In this document: positions 23,934 through 32,889 of the stretch, one piece after another | How positions within the stretch are numbered: position 1 is the first letter of the stretch | Layout of the letters: every line of letters starts with the position of its first letter | NCBI GenBank assembly: GCA_017521565.1 | Contig: JAFXCE010000014.1 | Location: forward strand, 1 to 40,757 | Origin: Clostridia bacterium | Lineage (GTDB): Bacteria; Bacillota; Clostridia; Christensenellales; Aristaeellaceae | Length of the DNA: 40,757 bases | Direction: 5' to 3' | Program-made: the position numbers and the translations under genes | The notes under the pieces: generated by a model | Told to the model about the DNA's origin: nothing | The model's database searches: none | What the model saw: the letters and a program-made list of their open reading frames with translations, nothing else

Positions 23934-24889
23934 TGACCAACGAAGTTCTCGTTCAGGCGAAAGACCTGTGCAAATACTTCAAGATCAGCGGCGGCCGCAT
24001 GCTGCACGCTGTGGAGGGCGTCAACCTCGAGATTCATCGCGGCGAAACCCTTGGCCTGGTCGGCGAGTCCGGCTGCGGCAAGTCTACCCTCGGCCGTACG
24101 ATGATGGGCATCTATAAGCCGACCAAGGGCAAGCTGATTTACAGCGGCAAGGAAGTCGATCTGGCTGACAAGAAGGAGCGCTTTGCGTTCGCGAAGAAGG
24201 CGCAGATCATCTTCCAGGATCCGTATGCCTCGCTGGATCCGCGCATGACCGTCGGCTCGATCATCGCCGAGGGCATGGAGATCCACGGCATGTATGATGA
24301 AAAGAAGCGTCAGGAGCGCGTGGCGGAGCTGCTGGATATCGTCGGCCTCAACCGCGAGCATGCCAACCGCTTCCAGCACGAGTTCTCCGGTGGTCAGCGT
24401 CAGCGCATCGGCATCGCCCGCGCGCTGGCGATCGAACCGGAATTCATCGTCTGCGACGAGCCGATCTCCGCGCTGGACGTGTCCATTCAGGCGCAGGTCA
24501 TCAACCTGCTGCATGAGCTGCAGGAGAAGATGGGCCTGACCTATCTGTTCATCGCGCACGATCTGAACATCGTCAAGTACATCTCCGATCGCATTGCGGT
24601 CATGTATCTGGGCTCCGTCGTGGAGCTGGCGACCAGCGACGAGCTGTATGCCAACACGCTGCATCCGTACTCAAAGGCCCTGCTTTCCGCCGTGCCGATT
24701 CCGGATCCCCACAAGGAAGCGCAGAAGCATCGCCAGATCATCGACGGCGACGTGCCCAGCCCGATCAACAAGCCGAAGGGCTGCGCGTTCTCCAGCCGCT
24801 GCCCGCTGGCCTGCGACAAGTGCCGCGAAAGCGTGCCGCAGCTGCGCGAGATGACCCCGGGCCATTTCGTTGCATGCCATCTGGTCTGA
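23933..24889 (+). CDS. oppF: Oligopeptide ABC transporter ATPase OppF
   Basis: A 318-residue ATPase and partner of OppD. Walker A is GESGCGKST, the signature is FSGGQRQRIGIARAL and Walker B is FIVCDEPISALDV. The C-terminal cysteine cluster is GCAFSSRCPLACDKCRE. ATG 23933 overlaps the oppD stop (TGATG). GTG 23930, one codon earlier, is also possible. It is the last gene of the operon and is followed by a strong terminator. Confidence 0.95.
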   Translation: MTNEVLVQAKDLCKYFKISGGRMLHAVEGVNLEIHRGETLGLVGESGCGKSTLGRTMMGIYKPTKGKLIYSGKEVDLADKKERFAFAKKAQIIFQDPYASLDPRMTVGSIIAEGMEIHGMYDEKKRQERVAELLDIVGLNREHANRFQHEFSGGQRQRIGIARALAIEPEFIVCDEPISALDVSIQAQVINLLHELQEKMGLTYLFIAHDLNIVKYISDRIAVMYLGSVVELATSDELYANTLHPYSKALLSAVPIPDPHKEAQKHRQIIDGDVPSPINKPKGCAFSSRCPLACDKCRESVPQLREMTPGHFVACHLV

Positions 24890-24908
24890 TCGTCAGGCGT
24901 GATTTTAC

Positions 24909-24937
24909 GTCCTCTTCAGAAATGAAGAGGACTTTTT
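24909..24937 (+). terminator. Terminator of oppBCDF
   Basis: GTCCTCTTC and GAAGAGGAC form a perfect 9-bp stem with a 6-nt loop, followed by TTTTT. The AT-rich stretch after it (24940-25073) contains no gene that I can support. Confidence 0.92.
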
Positions 24938-25073
24938 CTGTTCATGCATTTTCTGTGTGCGGGGAATATGGTATTAAATTAACAAAATTGATCTGATATA
25001 CATGAATGATGAACAAAATTCAAGAATAGATGAAAAATTACGCATGAAAACTGATAAAAATGCATTTTTCCTC

Positions 25074-25102
25074 TTGCATGATAAAGCGTTAAATGCTATA
25101 AT
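25074..25102 (+). promoter_or_regulatory. Sigma-A promoter of the DUF3798 importer operon
   Basis: TTGCAT (25074-25079), a 17-bp spacer ending in TGC, and TATAAT (25097-25102) make a promoter with both a -35 and an extended -10. The AT-rich DNA just upstream could act as an UP element. The leader is ~117 nt. Confidence 0.85.
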
Positions 25103-25225
25103 CAGAACCATCATTTTGAAACTCCTCGATGTGCAGGATTCAAAATTGATGCGTTTTAGCCTTTTCACGTCCCAAGGTTGAAGGGATGTTGCAATAGGAA
25201 TAAACAATTTGGAGGGAACCTATTT

Positions 25226-26356
25226 ATGAAGAAGCTGTTTGCTCTGGCTCTCGCTCTGGTTCTGTGCATGGCTCTGGCCTGCGGCGCCGTCGCCGAAGGC
25301 AACTGGAAGATCGCCATCCTGACCGGTACCGCTTCTCAGGGCGAGGAAGAAATCCGCGCTGCTGAGCGTGCCATCGCCACCTATGGCGCTGACCACATCG
25401 TGCATGACACCTATCCGGACAACTTCATGTCCGAGACCGAGACCACCATTTCCAAGCTGGTCGCGTTCGCGTCCGATCCGGAAGTGAAGGCCATCGTCAT
25501 GGTTCAGGCTGTTCCGGGCGCTTCCCCGGCGTTCAACAAGATCAAGGAAATGCGTGATGACCTGATCTTCATCGCCGGCGTCCCGCAGGAAGACCCCAAG
25601 ACCATCTCTGACGCTGCTGACATCGTGCTCTACGCCGACGAAGTTGGCCAGGGCGACACCATCATCGAGACCATCGCTGACTGGGGCTGCGACATCTTCG
25701 TCCACTACTCCTTCCCGCGTCACCTGGCTATCGAGACCATCGCTGCCCGCAAGGCGGTCTTCGAGGCCAACTGCGAAGCTCTCGGCATCCAGTATGTTGA
25801 GGCCACCGCTCCGGACCCGACCTCTGATGCCGGCACCGCTGGCGCTCAGCAGTTCATCCTCGAGGATGTCCCGCTGAAGATGAAGGAGTTCGAGGGCAAG
25901 AAGGTTGCTTTCTTCTCCACCAACTGCTCCATGCAGGAGCCGCTGCAGACCGCTGTTCTGGCTGAGGCCAATGCGTACTATCCGCAGCCGTGCTGCCCGT
26001 CTCCGTATCATGCCTTCCCGGCTTCCCTGGGCCTCGAGGCTCTGCAGGTCGGCGGCGATGACACCGACGCTCTGAAGCAGATCGCTGCCAAGCTCAACGA
26101 GACTGGCGCTGTGGGCCGCTTCTCCACCTGGCCGACTCCGGTCAACATGGCCATCGTCGATGTGGCTGTGAAGTATGCTAAGGCGTACATCGAGGGCGAA
26201 GTCACCCTGAAGAACGACACCGCGAAGGTGAACGAGCTGTTCGAGGCTGCTGCTCCGGGCGCTGCCGTGAAGTGCTACACCGACGCCGAAGGCACCACCT
26301 ACGACAACTACTACACCATCCTGCTCGGACCGGTCGACTTCAACGAGTACCTGTAA
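25226..26356 (+). CDS. DUF3798-family predicted substrate-binding protein
   Basis: A 376-residue exported protein matching the DUF3798 (PF12683) type. A signal peptide (about 1-23) ends near AVAEG; the Cys in LAC is a poor lipobox. The mature part begins WKIAILTGTASQGEEE and has alternating beta/alpha sequence like periplasmic binding proteins, with motifs such as IVMVQAVPGASPAFNKI and VAFFSTNCSMQEPL. Codon bias is strong, as in the other two binding-protein genes. ATG 25226 has GGAGGG 8 nt upstream. It heads an operon with a sugar-type double ATPase and two RbsC-like permeases, so it is probably the solute receptor. The ligand is unknown. Confidence 0.8.
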   Translation: MKKLFALALALVLCMALACGAVAEGNWKIAILTGTASQGEEEIRAAERAIATYGADHIVHDTYPDNFMSETETTISKLVAFASDPEVKAIVMVQAVPGASPAFNKIKEMRDDLIFIAGVPQEDPKTISDAADIVLYADEVGQGDTIIETIADWGCDIFVHYSFPRHLAIETIAARKAVFEANCEALGIQYVEATAPDPTSDAGTAGAQQFILEDVPLKMKEFEGKKVAFFSTNCSMQEPLQTAVLAEANAYYPQPCCPSPYHAFPASLGLEALQVGGDDTDALKQIAAKLNETGAVGRFSTWPTPVNMAIVDVAVKYAKAYIEGEVTLKNDTAKVNELFEAAAPGAAVKCYTDAEGTTYDNYYTILLGPVDFNEYL

Positions 26357-26392
26357 TCTGAGCAACTGCAGCTGATTGGCTGAATTCAAGCC

Positions 26393-26434
26393 GACCCGCT
26401 TCACTCGTATGAAGCGGGTCGCTTTTCGGTTTTT
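26393..26434 (+). terminator. Terminator-like hairpin after the DUF3798 gene
   Basis: GACCCGCTTCA and TGAAGCGGGTC form a perfect 11-bp stem, followed by GCTTTTCGGTTTTT. It lies between the binding-protein gene and the ATPase gene. No new promoter is evident, so partial read-through is likely. Confidence 0.75.
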
Positions 26435-26460
26435 CTGTAGACGACCAAGGAGGAATTACA

Positions 26461-28068
26461 TTGGCCGCGGAATACATTCTTGAGATGAAAAACATCACCA
26501 AGCGCTACGGCGAAAACACGGTGCTGTCCAATGTCTCTCTCAAAGTCCGTCCCGGCGAGATTCATGCGCTGCTGGGCGAAAACGGCGCAGGCAAGAGCAC
26601 GCTGATGAACGTGCTTTTTGGTATGCCTGTCATTCACGCGACCGGCGGATTTGACGGCGAGGTGCTCATTGACGGTCAGAGCACGCATATTGCCTCTCCG
26701 CACGACGCGATGCTCAAGGGTATCGGCATGGTTCACCAGGAATTCATGCTTCTGCCCGGCTTTACCATTACGGAAAACATCAAGCTGAATCGCGAAATCA
26801 GCAAGAACAATGTGGTCTCCCGCGTACTGGGCGAGAATCTGGAAACGCTGGATATGAAGACCATGGCTGGCGACGCCCGCAGGGCGCTTGACAGCGTGGG
26901 CATGTCCATTGATGAATATACGAAGGTCAACGGCCTGCCGGTCGGTTACATGCAGTTTGTTGAGATCGCACGCGAAATCGACAAGACCGGTGTGAAGCTG
27001 CTCGTATTTGACGAGCCGACTGCCGTTCTGACTGAATCTGAGGCTGCGCAGCTGCTTCAGGTCATGAAGAATATTGCGGCCACCGGCATTGCGATCATCT
27101 TTATCACACATCGTCTGGATGAGGTCGTCGAGGCGGCGGACGGCGTGACCATCCTGCGCGACGGTAAGTTTGTCTGCGAGACCCGCACGGCGGACACGGA
27201 CGTCACCAAGCTGGCGGGCCTGATGATCGGCCGCGCGGGCGAGACGGCGTTCGTTACCGCTGATCCGCGTGAGTTTGCTGCGGATGCTCCGGTTGCGCTC
27301 CATGTCGAGCATCTGGCCGTGGATATGCCGGGCGAGATGGTCAAGGACGTTTCTTTCGACGTGCACGAGGGTGAGATCTTTGGTATTGGCGGCCTCGCCG
27401 GTCAGGGCAAGGTCGGTATCCCCAACGGTATCATGGGCGTGTACGACGCAGAGGGCAAAGTGGAGCTCTTTGGCCAGCAGGTCAAGCTCAATGACGCGCA
27501 TGGCGCGCTCAAGAGCGGCATGGCGATGGTTTCCGAGGATCGTCGCGGCGTGGGTCTGCTCCTTGGCGAGAGCATCGAGGACAATATCGTCTTCAATGCC
27601 ATGCAGGTGAATGGTGATTTCACCAAGAGTTTCCTTGGCGCGAAGCTCAAGGACAGCAGGGCGATCCGCGAGCACGCCGATAATATGATTAAAGAGCTGG
27701 ACATCCGCTGCTTCGGCGCTGTCCAGCATACGGGCACGCTCTCCGGCGGCAATCAGCAGAAGGTCTGTATTGCCCGCGCGCTGACGATGAATCCGAAGCT
27801 GATCTTCGTTTCCGAGCCGACCCGCGGCATCGACATCGGCGCGAAGAAGCTGGTGCTTGAGACGCTGGTCAAGCTCAACCGCGAGAAGGGCATGACCGTT
27901 GTCATGGTTTCCTCCGAGCTGATGGAGCTGCGCTCGATCTGTGACCGCATCGCCATCGTTGCGGAGGGTGAAGTTGTCGAGATCCTGCCGGTGAACAGCT
28001 CCGACGCGGACTTTGGTCTGGCGATGTCGGGCATCAAGCCGGGCACCCAGAATGGAAAGGAGGCGTAA
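26461..28068 (+). CDS. Sugar/nucleoside-type ABC importer ATPase (two fused nucleotide-binding domains)
   Basis: A 535-residue ATPase of the MglA/RbsA/YufO type. Domain 1 has Walker A GENGAGKST (39-47), an atypical signature LPVGYMQFVEIA and Walker B LLVFDEPTAVL. Domain 2 has a relaxed Walker A-like GLAGQGK, the normal signature LSGGNQQKVCIARAL, and FVSEPTRGIDIG in place of LDEPTRGID. Its Walker B Asp is therefore Ser, while the catalytic Glu remains. The start is TTG 26461, with AGGAGG 7 nt upstream. The following permease starts 3 nt after the stop. The operon is DUF3798 receptor, this ATPase, then two different permeases. Confidence 0.9.
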   Translation: MAAEYILEMKNITKRYGENTVLSNVSLKVRPGEIHALLGENGAGKSTLMNVLFGMPVIHATGGFDGEVLIDGQSTHIASPHDAMLKGIGMVHQEFMLLPGFTITENIKLNREISKNNVVSRVLGENLETLDMKTMAGDARRALDSVGMSIDEYTKVNGLPVGYMQFVEIAREIDKTGVKLLVFDEPTAVLTESEAAQLLQVMKNIAATGIAIIFITHRLDEVVEAADGVTILRDGKFVCETRTADTDVTKLAGLMIGRAGETAFVTADPREFAADAPVALHVEHLAVDMPGEMVKDVSFDVHEGEIFGIGGLAGQGKVGIPNGIMGVYDAEGKVELFGQQVKLNDAHGALKSGMAMVSEDRRGVGLLLGESIEDNIVFNAMQVNGDFTKSFLGAKLKDSRAIREHADNMIKELDIRCFGAVQHTGTLSGGNQQKVCIARALTMNPKLIFVSEPTRGIDIGAKKLVLETLVKLNREKGMTVVMVSSELMELRSICDRIAIVAEGEVVEILPVNSSDADFGLAMSGIKPGTQNGKEA

Positions 28069-28071
28069 AGC

Positions 28072-29931
28072 ATGAAAGTGAATGTGAGCAAGAAGCAGAT
28101 CATCGCCTGCGTGCTGATCGTCATCCTGGCTGCCGCGATGGGCTGCGTGGGTCTTTATGGTCTTTCCAGCCGCGCGTCCGATTCCGGCGTGAAGCTGGTG
28201 CAGGATATGCAGCTGCAGTCCATCCTCAACACCGCCGGCTCCGGCGCTGTTGACGCCTATGTGGCGGCGGAGAAGGCCGCCGTGACCAAGCAGGTGCGCG
28301 ATGCGGGCGGCAACATGAAGGCTGTCCGTGAGGCGACCGCGAAGGTCGAGGTTGAGGCGCGCGCGAAGGCCGAGGAGCTCGGCATCGGCGCTGTCGATCT
28401 TTCTGCGATTGATACCAAGCCGCTGGCGGCTGCGCTGAACACCATGGTTGATGCGCAGACGGTGTATTACGCCGAGGAGGCGCGCGCGCAGGAAGCATAC
28501 ATTGAAAACTATCAGGCGACTGCGGAGGTGGATACCTCTGCGATGACCGATGACTCCGGCGCCGAGGCGTCCATGGAGCAGGCGGTCGATATGTCCGGCT
28601 TTGTGGCGACCGAAGAGATGGTTCGTCTGCAGGGCGGGGTCGACGAGGCCTATCTGGTTCTCTGCGAGGAGATCAAGGTGGTTTTCCCGGCGCTGACGGA
28701 CGATATTCTTCAGTCCCTCAAGCCGACCATCACCGCTGTGATGGCGGAGCAGAAGGACACGTTCGAAAAGCAGTATGACCGCGCGATTACGGCGAGCAAC
28801 ACCGACACCGGCATGTTCGGCTGGATCCTGCGTCAGGCGCGCACGCTGGCGCTGTCTGCGATCGGCATGGTGATCCTTGCGCTGGCGGTGTTCTTCTATG
28901 AGCCGCTGGTCAAGAAGATGGGCGTTCCGCGTCTGATCATCGGCATGTTCTTCGTGCTGCTGTGTCTGCTGGCTCTGATTCTGGGCCTGTCCCTGCCGAC
29001 GCAGTTGGGCAATACGCTGGTTCGCCTTGGTATGAACGGCGTGCTGGTTCTCTCTATGCTGCCGGGCATCCAGTGCGGCATCAGCCTGAACCTCGGCATG
29101 CCCATTGGCATCATCGGCGGCCTGTTTGGCGGCCTGCTGTGCATTGAACTGGGCTTTGGCGGTATTTTCGGCTTCCTGTTTGCCTGCGTGGTCGGTATCG
29201 CGATTTCCGCAGTGACCGGCGTGCTCTACGGCATGCTGCTCAACCGCCTCAAGGGCGACGAGATGGGCGTCACGACTTACGTCGGATTCTCCATCGTATC
29301 CCTCATGTGTATCGCGTGGCTGGTCATGCCGTTCAAGAGCCCGATCATGAAGTGGCCGCTTGGCCCGGGCCTGCGCACCACGATCGGCCTGCAGAGCGCG
29401 TACAAGCATGTGCTCAACAATTTCCTCTCCTTTGAGGTCTTTGGCGTGGTCATTCCGACCGGCCTGCTGCTGTTCTTTGCGCTGTGCTGCTTCCTGATGT
29501 GGCTGTTCCTGCGCTCCAAGACCGGTATCGCCATGAGCGCTGTCGGCGCGAATCCGCGCTTTGCGGCGGCGACGGGCATCGATGTGGATAAGATGCGTAT
29601 TCTGGGCACCACGCTCTCTACCATGGTCGCTGCGGTGGGTATCATCGTGTACGGCCAGAGCTACGGCTTCATGCAGCTGTATCAGGCGCCGCGTCAGATG
29701 GGCTTCCTCGCTGCTTCTGCAATCCTGCTGGGCGGCGCGAGCACGACCCGCGCGAAGATCAGCCATGTCGTCATCGGTACGTTCCTGTTCCAGGGCGTTC
29801 TGACGCTGGGCATGCCGGTGGCCAATGCGCTGATTCCGGGCTCCACGATTTCCGAGACCCTGCGTATCCTGATCAGTAACGGCATCATCATCTATGCGCT
29901 CACGAAGTCCGGAGGTGCAAACCGTGGCTAA
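28072..29931 (+). CDS. RbsC-like ABC permease with large extracytoplasmic insertion
   Basis: A 619-residue permease of the BPD_transp_2 (PF02653) type, almost twice the usual ~330 residues. The extra length is one block: TM1 (about 9-30), then ~220 residues (31-250) of charged, Ala/Glu-rich, probably helical sequence, then the remaining helices from about 256. The family cytoplasmic loop is present as SAVGANPRFAAATGIDVDKM. The insertion should lie outside the membrane, where it could help dock the receptor. ATG 28072 has GGAGG upstream. The stop overlaps the next gene by 8 nt. Confidence 0.85.
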   Translation: MKVNVSKKQIIACVLIVILAAAMGCVGLYGLSSRASDSGVKLVQDMQLQSILNTAGSGAVDAYVAAEKAAVTKQVRDAGGNMKAVREATAKVEVEARAKAEELGIGAVDLSAIDTKPLAAALNTMVDAQTVYYAEEARAQEAYIENYQATAEVDTSAMTDDSGAEASMEQAVDMSGFVATEEMVRLQGGVDEAYLVLCEEIKVVFPALTDDILQSLKPTITAVMAEQKDTFEKQYDRAITASNTDTGMFGWILRQARTLALSAIGMVILALAVFFYEPLVKKMGVPRLIIGMFFVLLCLLALILGLSLPTQLGNTLVRLGMNGVLVLSMLPGIQCGISLNLGMPIGIIGGLFGGLLCIELGFGGIFGFLFACVVGIAISAVTGVLYGMLLNRLKGDEMGVTTYVGFSIVSLMCIAWLVMPFKSPIMKWPLGPGLRTTIGLQSAYKHVLNNFLSFEVFGVVIPTGLLLFFALCCFLMWLFLRSKTGIAMSAVGANPRFAAATGIDVDKMRILGTTLSTMVAAVGIIVYGQSYGFMQLYQAPRQMGFLAASAILLGGASTTRAKISHVVIGTFLFQGVLTLGMPVANALIPGSTISETLRILISNGIIIYALTKSGGANRG

Positions 29932-31168
29932 GAAGAACTGGAGCGAAATCATTCGCAATAATATCGTAACGATCATGTTCATCGTGCTGTGCGCGGTGTG
30001 CATGGTATTCTCCGGCTACACGCCTGCCTACGTCATGTATGAGCTGTTTGGCCGTCTTTCCCGCAATCTGTTCATCGTTCTGGCGCTGATCATCCCGATC
30101 GTCGCCGGCATGGGCATCAACTTCGCCATCACCATTGGCGCGATGGCGGCGCAGATTGCCTGCATTCTGGTGCTGGAGTGGGGCGTTCAGGGCTTTGGCG
30201 GCTTTGCGCTGGCTGCGGCGCTGACCGTGCCGATGGCGGCTGTCTTTGGCTTTGGTATCGGCAAGATCCTCAACATGATGAAGGGTCAGGAAATGATCGG
30301 CGGCATGATCCTTGGCTACTTTGCCAACGGTCTTTATCAGCTGCTGTGCCTGTTCATCTTCGACAACATCATCCCGATCAACAACCCGAACCTGACCATC
30401 AAGGGTTCCTCCGGTATCGCCAATACCATGGACCTGGTCAAGGGCGGCATTGCCGGTACGCTTGAAAACCTGTGGAAGCTGAGCGCTTCTCAGGCGGCGC
30501 TGGTATTTGCGGCGGTGATTGCTGTGGTGCTGCTGCTCAGCCATCTGCGCAGCCATCGCAAGAACAACAAGGCGCTCGCCGTCAATCTGGTTGCGCTGGC
30601 GGCCTTTGCAGGCGTCATGCAGCTGCCGTTTATGGTGGAGCTGTTCTCCATGGTCAAGATCCCGATGGTGACCTTCGGCATCGTGGCTGTGCTGTGCTTG
30701 TTCAATGTCGTGCTGATGCGTACGCGCCTTGGCCAGCAGTTCCGTGCTGTCGGCCAGAACCGTACCGTCGCCAATGCTGCGGGTATCAACGTCGATAAGA
30801 TCCGTATCATTGCGATCACCATTTCCACCGTGCTTGCCGGCTGGGGCCAGCTCATTTTCGTGCAGAACATGGGCGCGTTCCAGACCTACGGCGCTGCGGA
30901 TCAGGTTGGCCTGTACGCCGGCGCGGCGATTCTGGTTGGCGGCGCGTCTGTTGTGCGCGCGACGAATACGCAGGCGATCATCGGTACCATCCTGTTCCAC
31001 CTGATGTTCATCCTCGCCCCGGCCGCCGGCAAGAACCTGTTCGGCGACGCGGCGATTGGCGAATACTTCCGCGTGTTCATGTGCTACGGCGTTATCGCAC
31101 TGGCGCTGGTGATGCATGCGTGGAGCAGCGTCGCCAAGAAGAAGGCGCCCAAGGCGTCCGACAAGTAA
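29924..31168 (+). CDS. RbsC-like ABC permease, second subunit
   Basis: A 414-residue permease with about ten helices and the family loop RAVGQNRTVANAAGINVDKI. It should form a heterodimer with the preceding permease, an arrangement known for nucleoside (YufPQ, BmpCD-type) importers. The start is GTG 29924, with GGAGGTG 6 nt upstream inside the previous gene. The open frame back to 29894 lacks a ribosome site. It is the last gene of the operon. Confidence 0.88.
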   Translation: MAKKNWSEIIRNNIVTIMFIVLCAVCMVFSGYTPAYVMYELFGRLSRNLFIVLALIIPIVAGMGINFAITIGAMAAQIACILVLEWGVQGFGGFALAAALTVPMAAVFGFGIGKILNMMKGQEMIGGMILGYFANGLYQLLCLFIFDNIIPINNPNLTIKGSSGIANTMDLVKGGIAGTLENLWKLSASQAALVFAAVIAVVLLLSHLRSHRKNNKALAVNLVALAAFAGVMQLPFMVELFSMVKIPMVTFGIVAVLCLFNVVLMRTRLGQQFRAVGQNRTVANAAGINVDKIRIIAITISTVLAGWGQLIFVQNMGAFQTYGAADQVGLYAGAAILVGGASVVRATNTQAIIGTILFHLMFILAPAAGKNLFGDAAIGEYFRVFMCYGVIALALVMHAWSSVAKKKAPKASDK

Positions 31169-31189
31169 TCCTTCCCAAATTGTTTTCAA

Positions 31190-31221
31190 GCCGCGGTGCC
31201 TTCGGGTTCCGCGGCGTTTTC
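31190..31221 (+). terminator. Terminator of the DUF3798 importer operon
   Basis: GCCGCGG and CCGCGGC, extended inward by GCC-TTCG-GGT pairing, form a long stem with a stable TTCG loop, followed by GTTTTCTGTTTC. Confidence 0.85.
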
Positions 31222-31284
31222 TGTTTCTGATTGACTCATGGGAGGATTTTAACTCACACTGTGGAATAAAAAGGCAGGGTATTG

Positions 31285-31290
31285 TATAAT
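31285..31290 (+). promoter_or_regulatory. -10 box of the MacAB-like exporter operon
   Basis: A perfect TATAAT about 35 bp before the start codon. The hexamer at the -35 distance (TGGAAT) is poor, so the promoter may depend on an activator. Confidence 0.45.
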
Positions 31291-31323
31291 AACAGAACAT
31301 CATCTCAAGGAGGCGTTTTGCGC

Positions 31324-32184
31324 GTGAAGAAAAAGGGAACGTGGATCAGATGGGCCGTGCTGCTGATCATCATTGTGCTGATTGCAGGATGGTTTGTGTT
31401 TTTCTCGGAAAAGACCCAGTCCGCCGCCTATACAGAGGTGCCGGTGACAGAGGGCGATCTGACAACGTATTATAATTTCGACGGTCTGGTTCGCGCGGCG
31501 CGCGTGCAGACGATCACTGCCGGCGAAGCGGGTACGGTGCGCACGGTATATGTGACGCAGAACCAGCAGGTGAGAAAGGGAGACCGGATTTACCGGCTTG
31601 ACGGCGGAGAAACGGTCGAAAGCGAAATCGCCGGCGAGGTGACCGGCCTGTTCGTCCGGGAGGGCGATGTGATCGCGGCGGGGGAGACCGCGGCGGAGAT
31701 CATCGATATGACGCGCCTTGAGGTGGAACTGGACGTTGACGAGTATGATATCCGCGCGGTGACGCCCGGCGCAGCGGTGACGGTCAGCGTCCTTGCGGCG
31801 GATAAGCAGCTTGAGGGCGTCGTATCTGCGCTGAACAAGAACGGAATGGCCTCCGGAGATCTTTCCTATTATAAGGCGACGGTGCCGATGGAGGAGACGG
31901 AGGGCGTTTACCCGGGCATGCAGGTCAGCGCGAAGGTGCTGCGCGAGCAGGTCAGCGGCGCGGCGCTGCTGCGCCTGGATGCGCTCCAGTTTGACGAGTA
32001 CAATCGGCCGTATGTCGAAACGGGTTCGGCGGATGCGCCCCGGCGCGTCGATGTTCAGGTGGGCGTGAGCGACGGCGTGTATTGTCAGATTCTTTCCGGC
32101 GTGCAGGCGGGCGATACGGTACTGAAGCCCAGCGGCATGTCGATGATGGAGCTGATGATTGAGCTCGACCAGAAAACCAGATAA
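31324..32184 (+). CDS. HlyD/MacA-like membrane fusion (adaptor) protein 1
   Basis: A 286-residue adaptor of a MacAB-type exporter. It has a basic N-terminus (VKKKGTWIRW), one membrane helix (about 9-28), then a biotinyl-lipoyl-like beta domain split in two halves (ITAGEAGTVRTVYVTQNQQV and EIAGEVTGLFVREGDVIAAG) without a long coiled coil. A beta-barrel domain follows, containing VELDVDEYDIRAVTPGAAV. GTG 31324 is 10 nt after AAGGAGG. TTG 31318, 4 nt after it, is an alternative. It stands first in a four-gene operon with the ATPase, FtsX-like permease and a second adaptor. Substrate unknown. Confidence 0.85.
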   Translation: MKKKGTWIRWAVLLIIIVLIAGWFVFFSEKTQSAAYTEVPVTEGDLTTYYNFDGLVRAARVQTITAGEAGTVRTVYVTQNQQVRKGDRIYRLDGGETVESEIAGEVTGLFVREGDVIAAGETAAEIIDMTRLEVELDVDEYDIRAVTPGAAVTVSVLAADKQLEGVVSALNKNGMASGDLSYYKATVPMEETEGVYPGMQVSAKVLREQVSGAALLRLDALQFDEYNRPYVETGSADAPRRVDVQVGVSDGVYCQILSGVQAGDTVLKPSGMSMMELMIELDQKTR

Positions 32185-32196
32185 CCGGAGGCGCAG

Positions 32197-32889
32197 ATGA
32201 GCAGCGATTTTTTCTCAATGCGGGAGATCGTCAAGCAGTATCGGATGGGCGAAGAGGTTCAGACGATTCTCAAGGGGATTGACCTTGACATTGAAGAGGG
32301 TGAGTTTCTCTCGGTTCTCGGCCCGTCGGGCAGCGGGAAATCGACGCTGATGAACATCATCGGCTGTCTGGATACGCCGACCTCGGGCACCTATACGCTG
32401 CACGGACGCGTCATCCGTGACCTTGATCAGAAGCAGCTGGCGCGCATCCGCAGCCGCGAAATCGGCTTTATCTTCCAGCAGTTTCAGCTGCTGCCCCGGC
32501 TTGACGCGATGAAGAACGTGGAGCTGCCGCTGATCTACGCAGGCGTGCCGCCCAGGGAGCGCGCAAGACGCGCGGAGGAGATGCTCGTCCGCGTAGGGCT
32601 GAAGGACAAAATGCACCACAGCCGCAACCAGCTCTCCGGCGGACAGCAGCAGCGCGTGGCGATTGCCCGTGCGCTGGCGACCAATCCGACCCTCCTGCTG
32701 GCGGACGAGCCGACCGGTGCGCTCGATCAGACGACGGGCGCGCAGGTGATGGAGCTGTTTGAGGAGCTGCACGAGGAAGGGCGCACGATCATCATGATCA
32801 CGCATGACCTGAAGATCGCGCGGCACGGCTCGAGGATTGTGAATATCCTGGACGGCGAGCTGTCGGAAGGGGTGATCGCGGATGATTAA
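32197..32889 (+). CDS. MacB/LolD-type ABC exporter ATPase
   Basis: A 230-residue ATPase of the MacB/LolD/FtsE branch. Walker A is GPSGSGKST, the Q-loop region is [13 protein letters not shown], the signature is [15 protein letters not shown] and Walker B is [15 protein letters not shown] 32197 follows GGAGG. The last 8 nt overlap the permease gene, a usual arrangement for these pairs. It works with the next gene as a mechanotransmission exporter, a class that handles peptides, lipoproteins or drugs. Confidence 0.95.
   Translation: MSSDFFSMREIVKQYRMGEEVQTILKGIDLDIEEGEFLSVLGPSGSGKSTLMNIIGCLDTPTSGTYTLHGRVIRDLDQKQLARIRSREIGFIFQQFQLLPRLDAMKNVELPLIYAGVPPRERARRAEEMLVRVGLKDKMHHSRNQLSGGQQQRVAIARALATNPTLLLADEPTGALDQTTGAQVMELFEELHEEGRTIIMITHDLKIARHGSRIVNILDGELSEGVIADD

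Noticed and set aside
26401..30003. A 1200-codon open frame on the minus strand opposite the DUF3798 importer genes
   Set aside because: It is antisense to three well-supported transport genes, has no ribosome site, and reads as His/Arg/Asp-rich sequence with no known fold. Strong codon bias in GC-rich genes clears stops from the opposite strand.
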